Shown here piece by piece: positions 1 through 6,434 of a DNA stretch of 64,000 bases (position 1 is the stretch's first letter; every line of letters starts with the position of its first letter). Origin of the DNA: an uncultured Eggerthellaceae bacterium (GTDB lineage: Bacteria > Actinomycetota > Coriobacteriia > Coriobacteriales > Eggerthellaceae); the NCBI GenBank assembly GCA_947650915.1, contig CANSWY010000005.1:30598-94597 (forward strand), read 5' to 3'. The notes below the pieces were generated by a model that was not told where the DNA came from, searched no databases, and worked only from the letters and a program-made list of their open reading frames with translations. The position numbers and the translations under genes were made by a program.

Positions 1-569
1 TCCTTGGTCTTCATGGCGATGGCCAAGTTGTCCTTGATGCGTTGTTCGAGCTCTTCTTTGGCATTCCATGCCGTCTTGCTCATCCTGAGCATTCGCTCGT
101 TTGCGCGATCGATGGCTTCATCACCGTACAGCTCACGTGCCTCTTGTCCATACTCTTTCTCGAGGTCGGCAACTGATCGCTTCTTTATCTGGTCGAATCG
201 TTCCTTGTCATCCATCTTCTCGAAATCCTCCAATCCAGCCACAGCGATCCGAGCTGCGGCTATGGTCTTGTCCAGTTCTTCCCTTTGTCGACAAAGGAGG
301 GTCAAATGCTCTTGAAGCATGGTTTCGAGGTCGAAGTCGGACTTGTCGAGCGCGTCCTCGATAGATTCCAAAGAGACGCCGCAAGACCGCAGAAGCAGGA
401 TGTGCTGCAACCTGTGCATGTCGGCCACGCTATAGACCCGATAGCCGTTATGGGCTCGTGCGGGGACGAGCAGTCCGATCTGGTCGTAGTAGCGAAGCGT
501 GCGCGGGCTGATGCCAGCCCAGTCAGCCAATTCCTTGGTGGTGAACGTTCTGTCCTCTGGAACTGTCAC
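1..569 (-). CDS. MerR-family transcriptional regulator, TipA-like (3' part outside window)
   Basis: The reverse strand reads from a GTG at 569 (TGA in frame just upstream, GGAG before the start) as 189 codons that run off the left edge. The N-terminus has the MerR winged-helix signature: a TTKELADWAGISPRTLRYYD stretch followed by DQIGLLVPAR and an NGYRVYSVADMHRLQHI segment. An acidic and basic helical region follows, with KERFDQIKKRSVADLEKEYG and ELYGDEAIDRANERM, as in the start of the TipAS effector domain. MerR/TipA proteins activate promoters with long spacers when a drug-like ligand binds the C-terminal domain. That domain is incomplete here, so the ligand cannot be judged. The gene is oriented away from yjdF. 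Confidence 0.85.
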   Translation of the reverse strand, partial: MTVPEDRTFTTKELADWAGISPRTLRYYDQIGLLVPARAHNGYRVYSVADMHRLQHILLLRSCGVSLESIEDALDKSDFDLETMLQEHLTLLCRQREELDKTIAAARIAVAGLEDFEKMDDKERFDQIKKRSVADLEKEYGQEARELYGDEAIDRANERMLRMSKTAWNAKEELEQRIKDNLAIAMKTK

Positions 570-764
570 AGCTGCTCCGATCTTGTCGCTTCATGAGCAT
601 CTGTGATGAGGTTAGGCCATGACGCAACGTAAAGGTCAAGCATGAATACAAAAGAAAATGCCATCCCATGCATGCTCCTGTCGCATACGTGAAGCCGGCG
701 AACGCCCGCAGACAGGCCACTCTCCGCTGGCCCAGCTGTCCGCTTCGTGATACGATCCAGCGAT

Positions 765-872
765 CAGAGATGAAAACACAGTCCCCGTCGGGTAGTCGTG
801 GGCGTGCGGGGATCCCGCATCAGTAACCTGCCTCCTTGGTCGTCCCTTCTCTGCATGGTCATCTACATAAAG
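765..872 (+). promoter_or_regulatory. Candidate yjdF-type (azaaromatic) riboswitch leader
   Basis: The leader in front of yjdF is rich in potential pairing. There is an AGTCCCC / GGGGAT pairing possibility, a CGGGTAG element, and a perfect TGCGGG-GAT-CCCGCA hairpin near 815-830, followed by AAAGGAGG. yjdF genes are known to be preceded by a riboswitch class that senses heteroaromatic compounds. I assign it from position and foldability and have not matched it to a covariance model. Confidence 0.4.
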
Positions 873-884
873 GAGGATTCCACC

Positions 885-1304
885 ATGCAGATCAGCGTGT
901 CATCCACCCTGACCCTCTATCATGACGGCCAATTCTGGGTAGGCGTCGTCGAACACACGGAAGACGGAAAGCTTGGGGCCGCCCGCATCGTTTTCGGCAC
1001 AGAGCCTTCCGATGAGGAGATCCTGCAGTTCGTCGTTCAACGATGGGAGAAGCTCTCGTTCTTCGGTGAGGAGAAGCCGATCAGCGCGAAGCTGGCCAAG
1101 AACCCGAAGCGCCGGATGCGCGATGCCGCGAAAGCGCTCAAGAAACCGGCCGTCAGCACCAAGGCCCAGAAGGCGCTGGCAGAGCAGCGCGAGACGGCGA
1201 AAGACGCCTCGAGCCAGAAGCGCAGCAAAAGGCGAGCTGCCCAGAAACAAGAACGCTTCGCCCAGAGCAGAGAAAAGCGAAAGCAAAAGCACCGTGGCCA
1301 CTAG
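885..1304 (+). CDS. yjdF: YjdF family RNA-binding protein (DUF2992)
   Basis: This 139-residue protein starts at the ATG at 885, placed by a perfect AAAGGAGG 8 nt upstream; the upstream in-frame extension has no such site. The N-terminal half is the conserved YjdF domain, with an LYHDGQFWVGVVE stretch, a FGTEPSDEEI segment and QRWEKLSFF. The C-terminal half is very basic and Ala/Lys/Arg/Gln-rich, with an AKNPKRRMRDAAKALKKP tract typical of the family. Its molecular role is not established. In Firmicutes it is controlled by an azaaromatic-responsive riboswitch and is thought to help cope with toxic heteroaromatics. It is monocistronic here, with the MerR/TipA gene divergent from it. Confidence 0.85.
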   Translation: MQISVSSTLTLYHDGQFWVGVVEHTEDGKLGAARIVFGTEPSDEEILQFVVQRWEKLSFFGEEKPISAKLAKNPKRRMRDAAKALKKPAVSTKAQKALAEQRETAKDASSQKRSKRRAAQKQERFAQSREKRKQKHRGH

Positions 1305-1434
1305 CCCAGCGTGACGCAGTATGTGCAGTGGTGACAAAGGGGCGGGCTGGAAACCCTCTCCCTGGAGGACCAAGGAAAGGGCCTGCTTTCAATGCATGGT
1401 GCAACAATGCGCAGCACGTCATCGTGATCGACGA

Positions 1435-1513
1435 GTGACAAAGGGTCTGGCTTGATGTCACCGTTGAGGAGCAGCGATGCTGGAGAGTGACATTGTGCCT
1501 GACCCTTTGTCAC
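1435..1513. repeat. Imperfect hairpin repeat with GTGACAAAGGGTC arms
   Basis: Outer arms GTGACAAAGGGTC (1435) and GACCCTTTGTCAC (1501-1513) are perfectly complementary. Inner arms GCTTGATGTCAC and GTGACATTGTGC pair imperfectly, giving one long stem. A third partial copy of the arm, GTGACAAAGGG, lies at 1333. It sits between yjdF and the convergent XRE gene. It resembles a REP-type or transposase-mobilised hairpin but differs in sequence from the main repeat family of the window. Confidence 0.6.
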
Positions 1514-1542
1514 GCTAAAGACGATGGCGTATGCCGCGATCC

Positions 1543-2160
1543 TTAGAGAATCGAGTTCGCTATTGTTGTGATCAGGAATGCGCAGACGAAACCGATGCCG
1601 AATCCGCAGACTATCCTTAGAACAAAGCTCGAACGCGACCCGCGCCCAGGCATTGCCTCGCTGTCATCTGCGATGTCCCTGCCGTCCATGAATGCGCTTA
1701 TCTCCCGGTAGGAATTGAGTTTATGGTCGTGCTTGATCCTCTCGATTCGCTTTGTGCATATCACAGACGGAATCCAGAAGGCTGCAAATGCCAAGACGCC
1801 GACTATGGACCCTACGGTCATATGGGGAATGATGGAGGGCTCTGGCAATGCCGCATAGAGGCCGATCATGCAGCCCAAACCAAGCAGCAACAATGCCACC
1901 GACCCAGCCATGAGCCTTTCCATTCGCAATGCATCCTTGCTCACCATTTCCTTCATTGCGACCACGTCTCCTTTCACGAGATCATCGATAGAGACACCGA
2001 AGAGCTGGGAGAGCAGAAGCAGGCTTTGGACATCCGGATAGGTCTTGCCGTTCTCCCAGCTGGACATCGTCTGGCGCGAGACGAAGATCGCGTGCGCGAC
2101 ATCCTCCTGAGACAAGCCGAGCCGTTCCCGGTTCGCCTTCAATTGCTCGGGCAGTTTCAT
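1543..2160 (-). CDS. XRE-family HTH regulator with membrane domain
   Basis: 205 residues from the ATG at 2160, which has GGAGGC 8 nt upstream; a longer in-frame extension to 2235 lacks a ribosome site. Residues about 5-60 form a Cro/CI-type helix-turn-helix, including LGLSQEDVAHAIFVSRQTMS and SWENGKTYPDVQSLL. The rest has three hydrophobic segments, at about residues 78-100, 108-130 and 180-203, so the DNA-binding domain is probably tethered to the inner face of the membrane. Membrane-linked XRE proteins of this layout are common in Firmicutes and Coriobacteria, and their signals are mostly unknown. No partner gene is adjacent. Confidence 0.85.
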   Translation of the reverse strand: MKLPEQLKANRERLGLSQEDVAHAIFVSRQTMSSWENGKTYPDVQSLLLLSQLFGVSIDDLVKGDVVAMKEMVSKDALRMERLMAGSVALLLLGLGCMIGLYAALPEPSIIPHMTVGSIVGVLAFAAFWIPSVICTKRIERIKHDHKLNSYREISAFMDGRDIADDSEAMPGRGSRSSFVLRIVCGFGIGFVCAFLITTIANSIL

Positions 2161-2812
2161 CGGTGCCTCCTTTCCGAGACGAGGTTTGCATTTGAGATCC
2201 GAAGACACCACCAAGATAGCTTGACATTGATGCATCGAGAACTGATTGAAGCGTCAAAAGGTCTTTACATGCGCCTCTGAGCTGGGTTTATGGTAGCGGC
2301 GTCCGCGACCCGTCGTCCTCCATAGGATTCCTTGCCACGCAAGATGCAGAATGCCTTGATGCGGGAAAGGCAGGACTCCCGATCATCACTGAGAGACTAG
2401 AACAATGCCTGGCTTGTCTGGTGAAGCCAGAAAACGAGCACTGCTGCCTCGGCGAGAGTCCTGAGGGGTCCAGATGCCAGATGCTGCCGTCTCGCCTTGC
2501 AGGTCGGTCTTCTTTCATGGCCTCTTGAGGGTTCAAGTGGACAGAGCGAATGGTTTCGTGCGAATGCAGCTTATCTTCAATGGAAATGCGTCGTTCGGTG
2601 CTTCACGAAGTCGCTTGGCGCATCCCTATATTCGATCCTTGTCTTCGCTGTCTTTCCACTGCACTCCATTCATCGCGCTGCATTCGATCATGACGTTTGG
2701 ACCGTCCCCTGTCATGACCTCTGTCTAGGAGCGGTAACCCGGAGGAGGACAGGGATCGGTTCTGTGGGCCGCTTGGTGTGCGGGCGAGGGATGATGTTGA
2801 TTCTGGCGGGCA
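2161..2812. other. 650-bp stretch without a convincing gene
   Basis: Apart from the upstream region of the XRE gene I see no coding signal: the open frames have no ribosome sites and no recognisable protein. The composition is lower in GC than the rest of the window, which fits decayed accessory DNA. Confidence 0.5.
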
Positions 2813-3745
2813 TCACAGGTGCGGGAGGGTGGTGCGGTAGCGGCGCAGGCGGTCTTCGCCCACCTTGTGGATGATGGCGTTCAGGGCATCCAGCAGCTGC
2901 TCCCGGTGTCCCGGCAGGTGGCCGTGCAGCATCACCGGGTTCGAGGCTCCCATCATGGCGAATTCCGTGGAGATCTTCAGGCAGCCCACCAGCTCTTTCA
3001 GCTCCTCATATTTCTCGGTCTCCGTTTCTTCTTGCCATCTCCCGGCGACGATCTCCTGGTGGAGCGCGGAGCTCTCGTAGATCGTGAGCATGTTCGCACC
3101 GATGAGCCAAGGGCGCGTGCGGTTCATCACGTCAGCGGTCCGCCGCGCGCCTTCGATGCCGCGTCCGCTCCCAGAGATGCCGGCCAGGTAGAAGAACGCG
3201 TAGGAGATGCCCGCCGCGTCAAGCCGTGCGCACTGTTCGACGATGTCTTCGGCGGCGTAGCCCTTGTCCATGAACGAGAGCGCTTCGCCATCCCCGGTCT
3301 CAACGCCGATGGTGAGGCCGTCGAAGCCGGCGATTGCAAGGGCATGCAGTTCGTCATCCGTCTTGTGCGTCACGTCGGTCACGCGCGCGAAGCAGCCGAT
3401 GCTCTCACAGCTCGGAAAGGATCCGTGTATGAGGCTGGCTATCTCAAGCAGGCGCTTCGTGGGAAGCCCGAACGGATTCGCGCCAGCCAAGAACACGCGG
3501 CCAAGCGTCGCTTTCGGCATTTCGAAAAGGCGCTCTTCGGCTTTGCGCAGCGGATCGTGATACCACGTTTGCGCCTCCAGGAGGTCTGCCTTGATGTGTT
3601 CCAGCGGAGACGGCTTGAACTTGAACGGCAGGTCTTCGTAGAGCGTGCAGAACTTGCACGCATGGTGCGTGCAGCCTGCGGTGGCTTCGATGATGAGAGC
3701 GTCGGCCTCGTAGGGCGGCCGCCAGATGGTTCCGGTGAAATGCAC
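2813..3745 (-). CDS. Radical SAM protein (COG1032-like)
   Basis: 310 residues from a GTG at 3745, preceded by GAGGAAAGGAG. The iron-sulfur signature is near the N-terminus as ATAGCTHHACKFCTLY, spaced C-x4-C-x2-C, as in a subgroup of Elp3/B12-type radical SAM proteins that read GCxxxxCxFCxMY. A GGE-like strand is followed by the conserved GFDGLTIGVETGDGEAL segment, typical of the SAM-binding half of the TIM barrel. No auxiliary cluster or B12 domain is visible and the substrate is unknown. It stands alone, divergent from the HxlR gene, with a palindromic repeat between them. Confidence 0.85.
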   Translation of the reverse strand: MHFTGTIWRPPYEADALIIEATAGCTHHACKFCTLYEDLPFKFKPSPLEHIKADLLEAQTWYHDPLRKAEERLFEMPKATLGRVFLAGANPFGLPTKRLLEIASLIHGSFPSCESIGCFARVTDVTHKTDDELHALAIAGFDGLTIGVETGDGEALSFMDKGYAAEDIVEQCARLDAAGISYAFFYLAGISGSGRGIEGARRTADVMNRTRPWLIGANMLTIYESSALHQEIVAGRWQEETETEKYEELKELVGCLKISTEFAMMGASNPVMLHGHLPGHREQLLDALNAIIHKVGEDRLRRYRTTLPHL

Positions 3746-3833
3746 GATGTGCTCCTTTCCTCAGGCAGCGTTATCATGCGCAAAGCGATGCGATGGATGA
3801 AGTACTGTCTTTTTTTGGAGCGCTCACGCGCAG

Positions 3834-3975
3834 GATGTGCAAAAGGGACGTCCCAAATTGCACCTGTGAAGTTGCCTGATGTGCAAAAGGGACGTCCCAA
3901 ATCGCACATAGGAAAAGCGATACTGTGCCGAGAGTCCTTTCCTATGTGCAATTTGGAACGTCCCTTTTGCACATC
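3834..3975. repeat. GGGACGTCCC hairpin repeat, locus 1 (loop type A)
   Basis: One extra unit (GTGCAAAAGGGACGTCCC then AAATTGCAC) is followed by a second unit, ATAGGAA, a 25-nt loop, TTCCTAT and an inverted unit ending TTTTGCACATC. The loop here (GCGATACTGTGCCGAGAG core) is shared only with the copy at 15333-15429, where it is reversed. It lies between the radical SAM gene and the HxlR gene. Confidence 0.9.
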
Positions 3976-3999
3976 GCCCGCATGGACGAAGGAGGGAAC

Positions 4000-4332
4000 A
4001 TGGCACGGAGACGAGGCGCAGAGGTGGAACGATGCAAGTCGGTATCCACGATACAGCGCATGATCGGCGGCAAGTGGAAGATCGAGATCCTGTTCTACAT
4101 CGCGCTCAAGGATGTGCGGCATTTCGGCCAGCTCAGGCGCTGCATCGGCACCATTTCGGAATCCACGCTGTCCAAGCAGCTGAAAGAGTTGGTGGAAGAC
4201 GGGTTCCTTCGGCGCACGGATTTCGGCGAAGTGCCGCCGCGCGTCGAATACGCCTTGACGCCGCAAGGGGAGAGCTTCGTGCCCATCCTCTTGGCCATGA
4301 AACGTTGGGGCGAAGAAGAGCTGGGCCTCTGA
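4000..4332 (+). CDS. HxlR-family transcriptional regulator
   Basis: 110 residues. The ATG at 4000 is preferred because GGAGGG lies 5 nt upstream; a nearby ATG at 3982 would put that site inside the gene. The winged helix is complete: a Cys near the N-terminus (EVERCKSVSTIQRMI), then GGKWKIEILFYIALKDVRHF, RRCIGTISESTLSKQLKEL, and a wing ending in PPRVEYALTPQGESFVPIL. HxlR/MarR-like dimers of this size often respond to oxidants, electrophiles or aldehydes through Cys residues. It lies just outside the left repeat of the redox island, so a regulatory link is possible but unproven. Confidence 0.92.
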   Translation: MARRRGAEVERCKSVSTIQRMIGGKWKIEILFYIALKDVRHFGQLRRCIGTISESTLSKQLKELVEDGFLRRTDFGEVPPRVEYALTPQGESFVPILLAMKRWGEEELGL

Positions 4333-4387
4333 CCTTGAACGGGGGAATGCGGCCCCGTTCGTGGCTACGGCTGGAGGGGAAGCAGGA

Positions 4388-4508
4388 TCAGAGGTTGAGA
4401 GCGGCTTTCCAGGCGGGTTCTTTGAAACCGGGGATGGCGGTGTCAGGGGTCACCAGAAGGGGGCGCTTCACCAGCATGCCGTTGCTGGCAAGGAGGGCAT
4501 ACTGTTCG
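4388..4508. repeat. Left copy of a 121-bp direct repeat (arsC 3' end)
   Basis: This stretch matches 15434-15554 in the same orientation, with only a handful of substitutions by eye. The two copies bracket the 11-kb redox island. Confidence 0.85.
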
Positions 4509-4522
4509 TCACGTTCGTTCAT
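4388..4522 (-). pseudogene. Internally deleted copy of the ArsC/Spx-like gene (44 codons, still in frame)
   Basis: The last 33 codons (ending PGFKEPAWKAALNL) match the end of the intact gene at 15434-15805 almost base for base. The start, AAAGGAG site and msrAB stop region just upstream (to about 4567) also match the intact locus. About 244 bp between them are missing. The deletion keeps the frame, leaving MNERDEQYALLASNG joined to the C-terminus and no CxxC motif. It is most likely a dead remnant of a duplication, although a 44-residue peptide could still be made. Confidence 0.8.
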
Positions 4523-4594
4523 CTCCTTTACGGGTTCCGTCGAGCGCCCATCATAGCAAGGGAAACAGGCAGTCGAATTCTCCGCACAGCAGCA

Positions 4595-4634
4595 ACACAC
4601 AGAACCGTCCCCTGTGTTAACGCCGTCCCCTGTG
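4595..4634. repeat. REP-like GGGGACGGTTCT element, left copy
   Basis: The motif ACACAGAACCGTCCCCTGTG is followed by a second CCGTCCCCTGTG. The reverse complement of the same motif occurs at 15248-15281. Such elements elsewhere are often mobilised by REP-associated tyrosine transposases; no such transposase is in the window. Confidence 0.6.
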
Positions 4635-4687
4635 CCGTCTCCACCCTGGGCGTCCATGTGCCATCAGGTGCATAGAACTGTGGTCTG

Positions 4688-4712
4688 CAAGCATTCCTTC
4701 TTGGAATGCTTG
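4688..4712. promoter_or_regulatory. Inverted repeat upstream of the redox island operon
   Basis: CAAGCATTCC and GGAATGCTTG form a perfect 10-bp inverted repeat with a 5-nt centre, 240 bp before the first gene of the operon. No T-tract follows on either strand, so an operator is more likely than a terminator. A consensus-like TTGACA is at 4803-4808 without a clear -10 at the right spacing. The rest of 4635-4950 shows nothing else. Confidence 0.35.
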
Positions 4713-4950
4713 ATATGACATTTGGGCGCAGTGCTCACGATAATCTTCGCTTTTGTTCCCGCTCTTTTCTCCTTACGATGATGCCAGTTCATGAACTTCT
4801 ATTTGACATGAGATGGCAGGGGGACTTGGGGCAGCTTCGCCCTCGCCCGATATCCAGCATGAGGGTCTGGATGCACTCGTCAGAAGGTTCTTGGGGAGTC
4901 GTTGTGGGCAAGTCTTTCGAAGTCCCTCTTCGGGGAGAGGAGATCTTCAG

Positions 4951-5178
4951 ATGTGCTTCAGACCAGCCGACGCGAATATGTCCGTGACGTGCCCATCATG
5001 CGGCAAAGAGATAAATGCGGTCCTTGGGATCGTCCCGAAGGAATGTCCCTTCTGCGGTGCCACGTCGGAGGACTTCGAGGGATCCTCTGACATCAAACCG
5101 CCGTCTGCTCCGGCCGCGCCTGGCGCACCGAAAGCTCCTGGTGCTCCCCAGCCTCCTGCGGCTCCCGGCAGATCGTGA
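4951..5178 (+). CDS. Zinc-ribbon microprotein with Pro/Ala-rich tail
   Basis: 75 residues from the ATG at 4951, which has GAGAGGAG 8 nt upstream; an internal ATG at 4978 lacks a ribosome site. It begins MCFRPADAN, then carries two CPxCG knuckles (CPSCGKE and CPFCGA, 17 residues apart) that should bind one zinc. A low-complexity tail of repeated APGAP units follows. Its stop codon overlaps the start of the next gene (TGATG), so the two are translationally coupled. Two other microproteins of this type occur at 12477 and 22272, each beside an MFS or molybdoenzyme gene. Function unknown; a chaperone or scaffold role in the redox operons is only a guess. Confidence 0.75.
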   Translation: MCFRPADANMSVTCPSCGKEINAVLGIVPKECPFCGATSEDFEGSSDIKPPSAPAAPGAPKAPGAPQPPAAPGRS

Positions 5179-6416
5179 TGGGAGGGGCGAAGGGCGCGGC
5201 GCCCGCCTATGGATGGGTGGTCACGATCGTCGTCTGGCTGACGGGGATCAGCATGCCGCTCAACATGCTCAAGGTGTCCATCTTGGCTCCGGTCATCATG
5301 GAAGCGTTCAGCGTGGATACGGATGCCATGAGCTGGGTCATCGCCACGTTCTACATCATGGGCATGATATTGGCGCTGCCTGGAGCGGTGGTGGTCGACC
5401 GGATCGGCAAGAAGGCCACGTTCGTGCTCTCCCTCATCTGCGCGCTCATCGGTGGCGCTCTCGGATACATCGCGCAGGATATCGGGCTGTTCATCGTGAG
5501 CCGGATCATCGAGGGGATCGGCTTCGGCCTTGTCACCACAGCAGCCGTGCCAGCCATCTCTGCTTGGTTCGCGCCCGAGCATCGAGGGGTCCCGTTGGGC
5601 GTATGGGCCATCAACGTGACCGCAGCATTCTTGATCGGGCCGAACCTCTTCTCGCAGATCTATGCGGCAACGGGGTCCTACCATGACGTCTGGGCGCTCA
5701 GCTTCGCGTTCGATGCCGTCGTCCTGGTAGCCGTCTTGGCGCTGTACCGAGAGCCGACGTTCACCTTCGATGACCATGGACAGAGGGTCGCGCTGGCAGA
5801 TGGGAGCGCACGTGCCTCTGCTCCGAAGAAGGGCGTTCTCAAGCGCGTGCTGACCCAGCCTGCGGTCTTGCTCGTGGCGGCCATCTTCTTCTGCGAAGAG
5901 GTGCCGTTCTTGGGGATGTCGAACTTCCTGACCACCTACGCTGCTCAGGAGACCGACCTCACGCTCCCGGTCATGTCCACCATCATCTCGGTCATGGCGA
6001 TCGTAGGGTGCGTGGTGAATCCTCTGAGCGGGATGATCTCGGACAAGATCAAGTCGAACAAGAAGCTGATGGTCATCAGCTGCATAGGTGGCACGGTGTA
6101 TGCATGGCTCGTGTTCCAAGCCACCACCGTCCAGGCGTTCATCCCCGTGATCCTCTGCAATGCCTTGGCCGGAGGGATCATCCCGACCATGGTGATGGCA
6201 TCCATACCGAAGGTGGTGAAGGACCCTGGGGACATAGCAGGTGCTACGGCGGTCGTCTTGTTCGCTCAGCAGCTCGCATCGTTCCTCGGGTCGAGGGTGC
6301 TGGGGCTCATCGTGGCGACCTATGGGGGCTTCGCTGTGGCTGGGCAGTTCTTCATGGCTCCGATATTCGCGCTTGGCTTGGTGATCTTGGTCCTTGGATG
6401 GAAGAAGCTCCCGTAA
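5178..6416 (+). CDS. MFS transporter (module 1)
   Basis: 412 residues with twelve predicted membrane helices. The start overlaps the stop of the zinc-ribbon gene. Typical MFS features are the loop 2-3 motif read as VVVDRIGKKATFVLSL, and a matching SGMISDKIKSNKKLM between helices 8 and 9. The sequence fits the broad drug/organic-acid porters that accompany molybdoenzymes in Coriobacteria. It probably imports the aromatic or organic substrate of the next enzyme, or exports its product. Direction and substrate cannot be deduced. It is followed after 18 bp by the molybdoenzyme gene. Confidence 0.9.
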   Translation: MGGAKGAAPAYGWVVTIVVWLTGISMPLNMLKVSILAPVIMEAFSVDTDAMSWVIATFYIMGMILALPGAVVVDRIGKKATFVLSLICALIGGALGYIAQDIGLFIVSRIIEGIGFGLVTTAAVPAISAWFAPEHRGVPLGVWAINVTAAFLIGPNLFSQIYAATGSYHDVWALSFAFDAVVLVAVLALYREPTFTFDDHGQRVALADGSARASAPKKGVLKRVLTQPAVLLVAAIFFCEEVPFLGMSNFLTTYAAQETDLTLPVMSTIISVMAIVGCVVNPLSGMISDKIKSNKKLMVISCIGGTVYAWLVFQATTVQAFIPVILCNALAGGIIPTMVMASIPKVVKDPGDIAGATAVVLFAQQLASFLGSRVLGLIVATYGGFAVAGQFFMAPIFALGLVILVLGWKKLP

Positions 6417-6434
6417 CGATCGAAAGGAAAGGCA

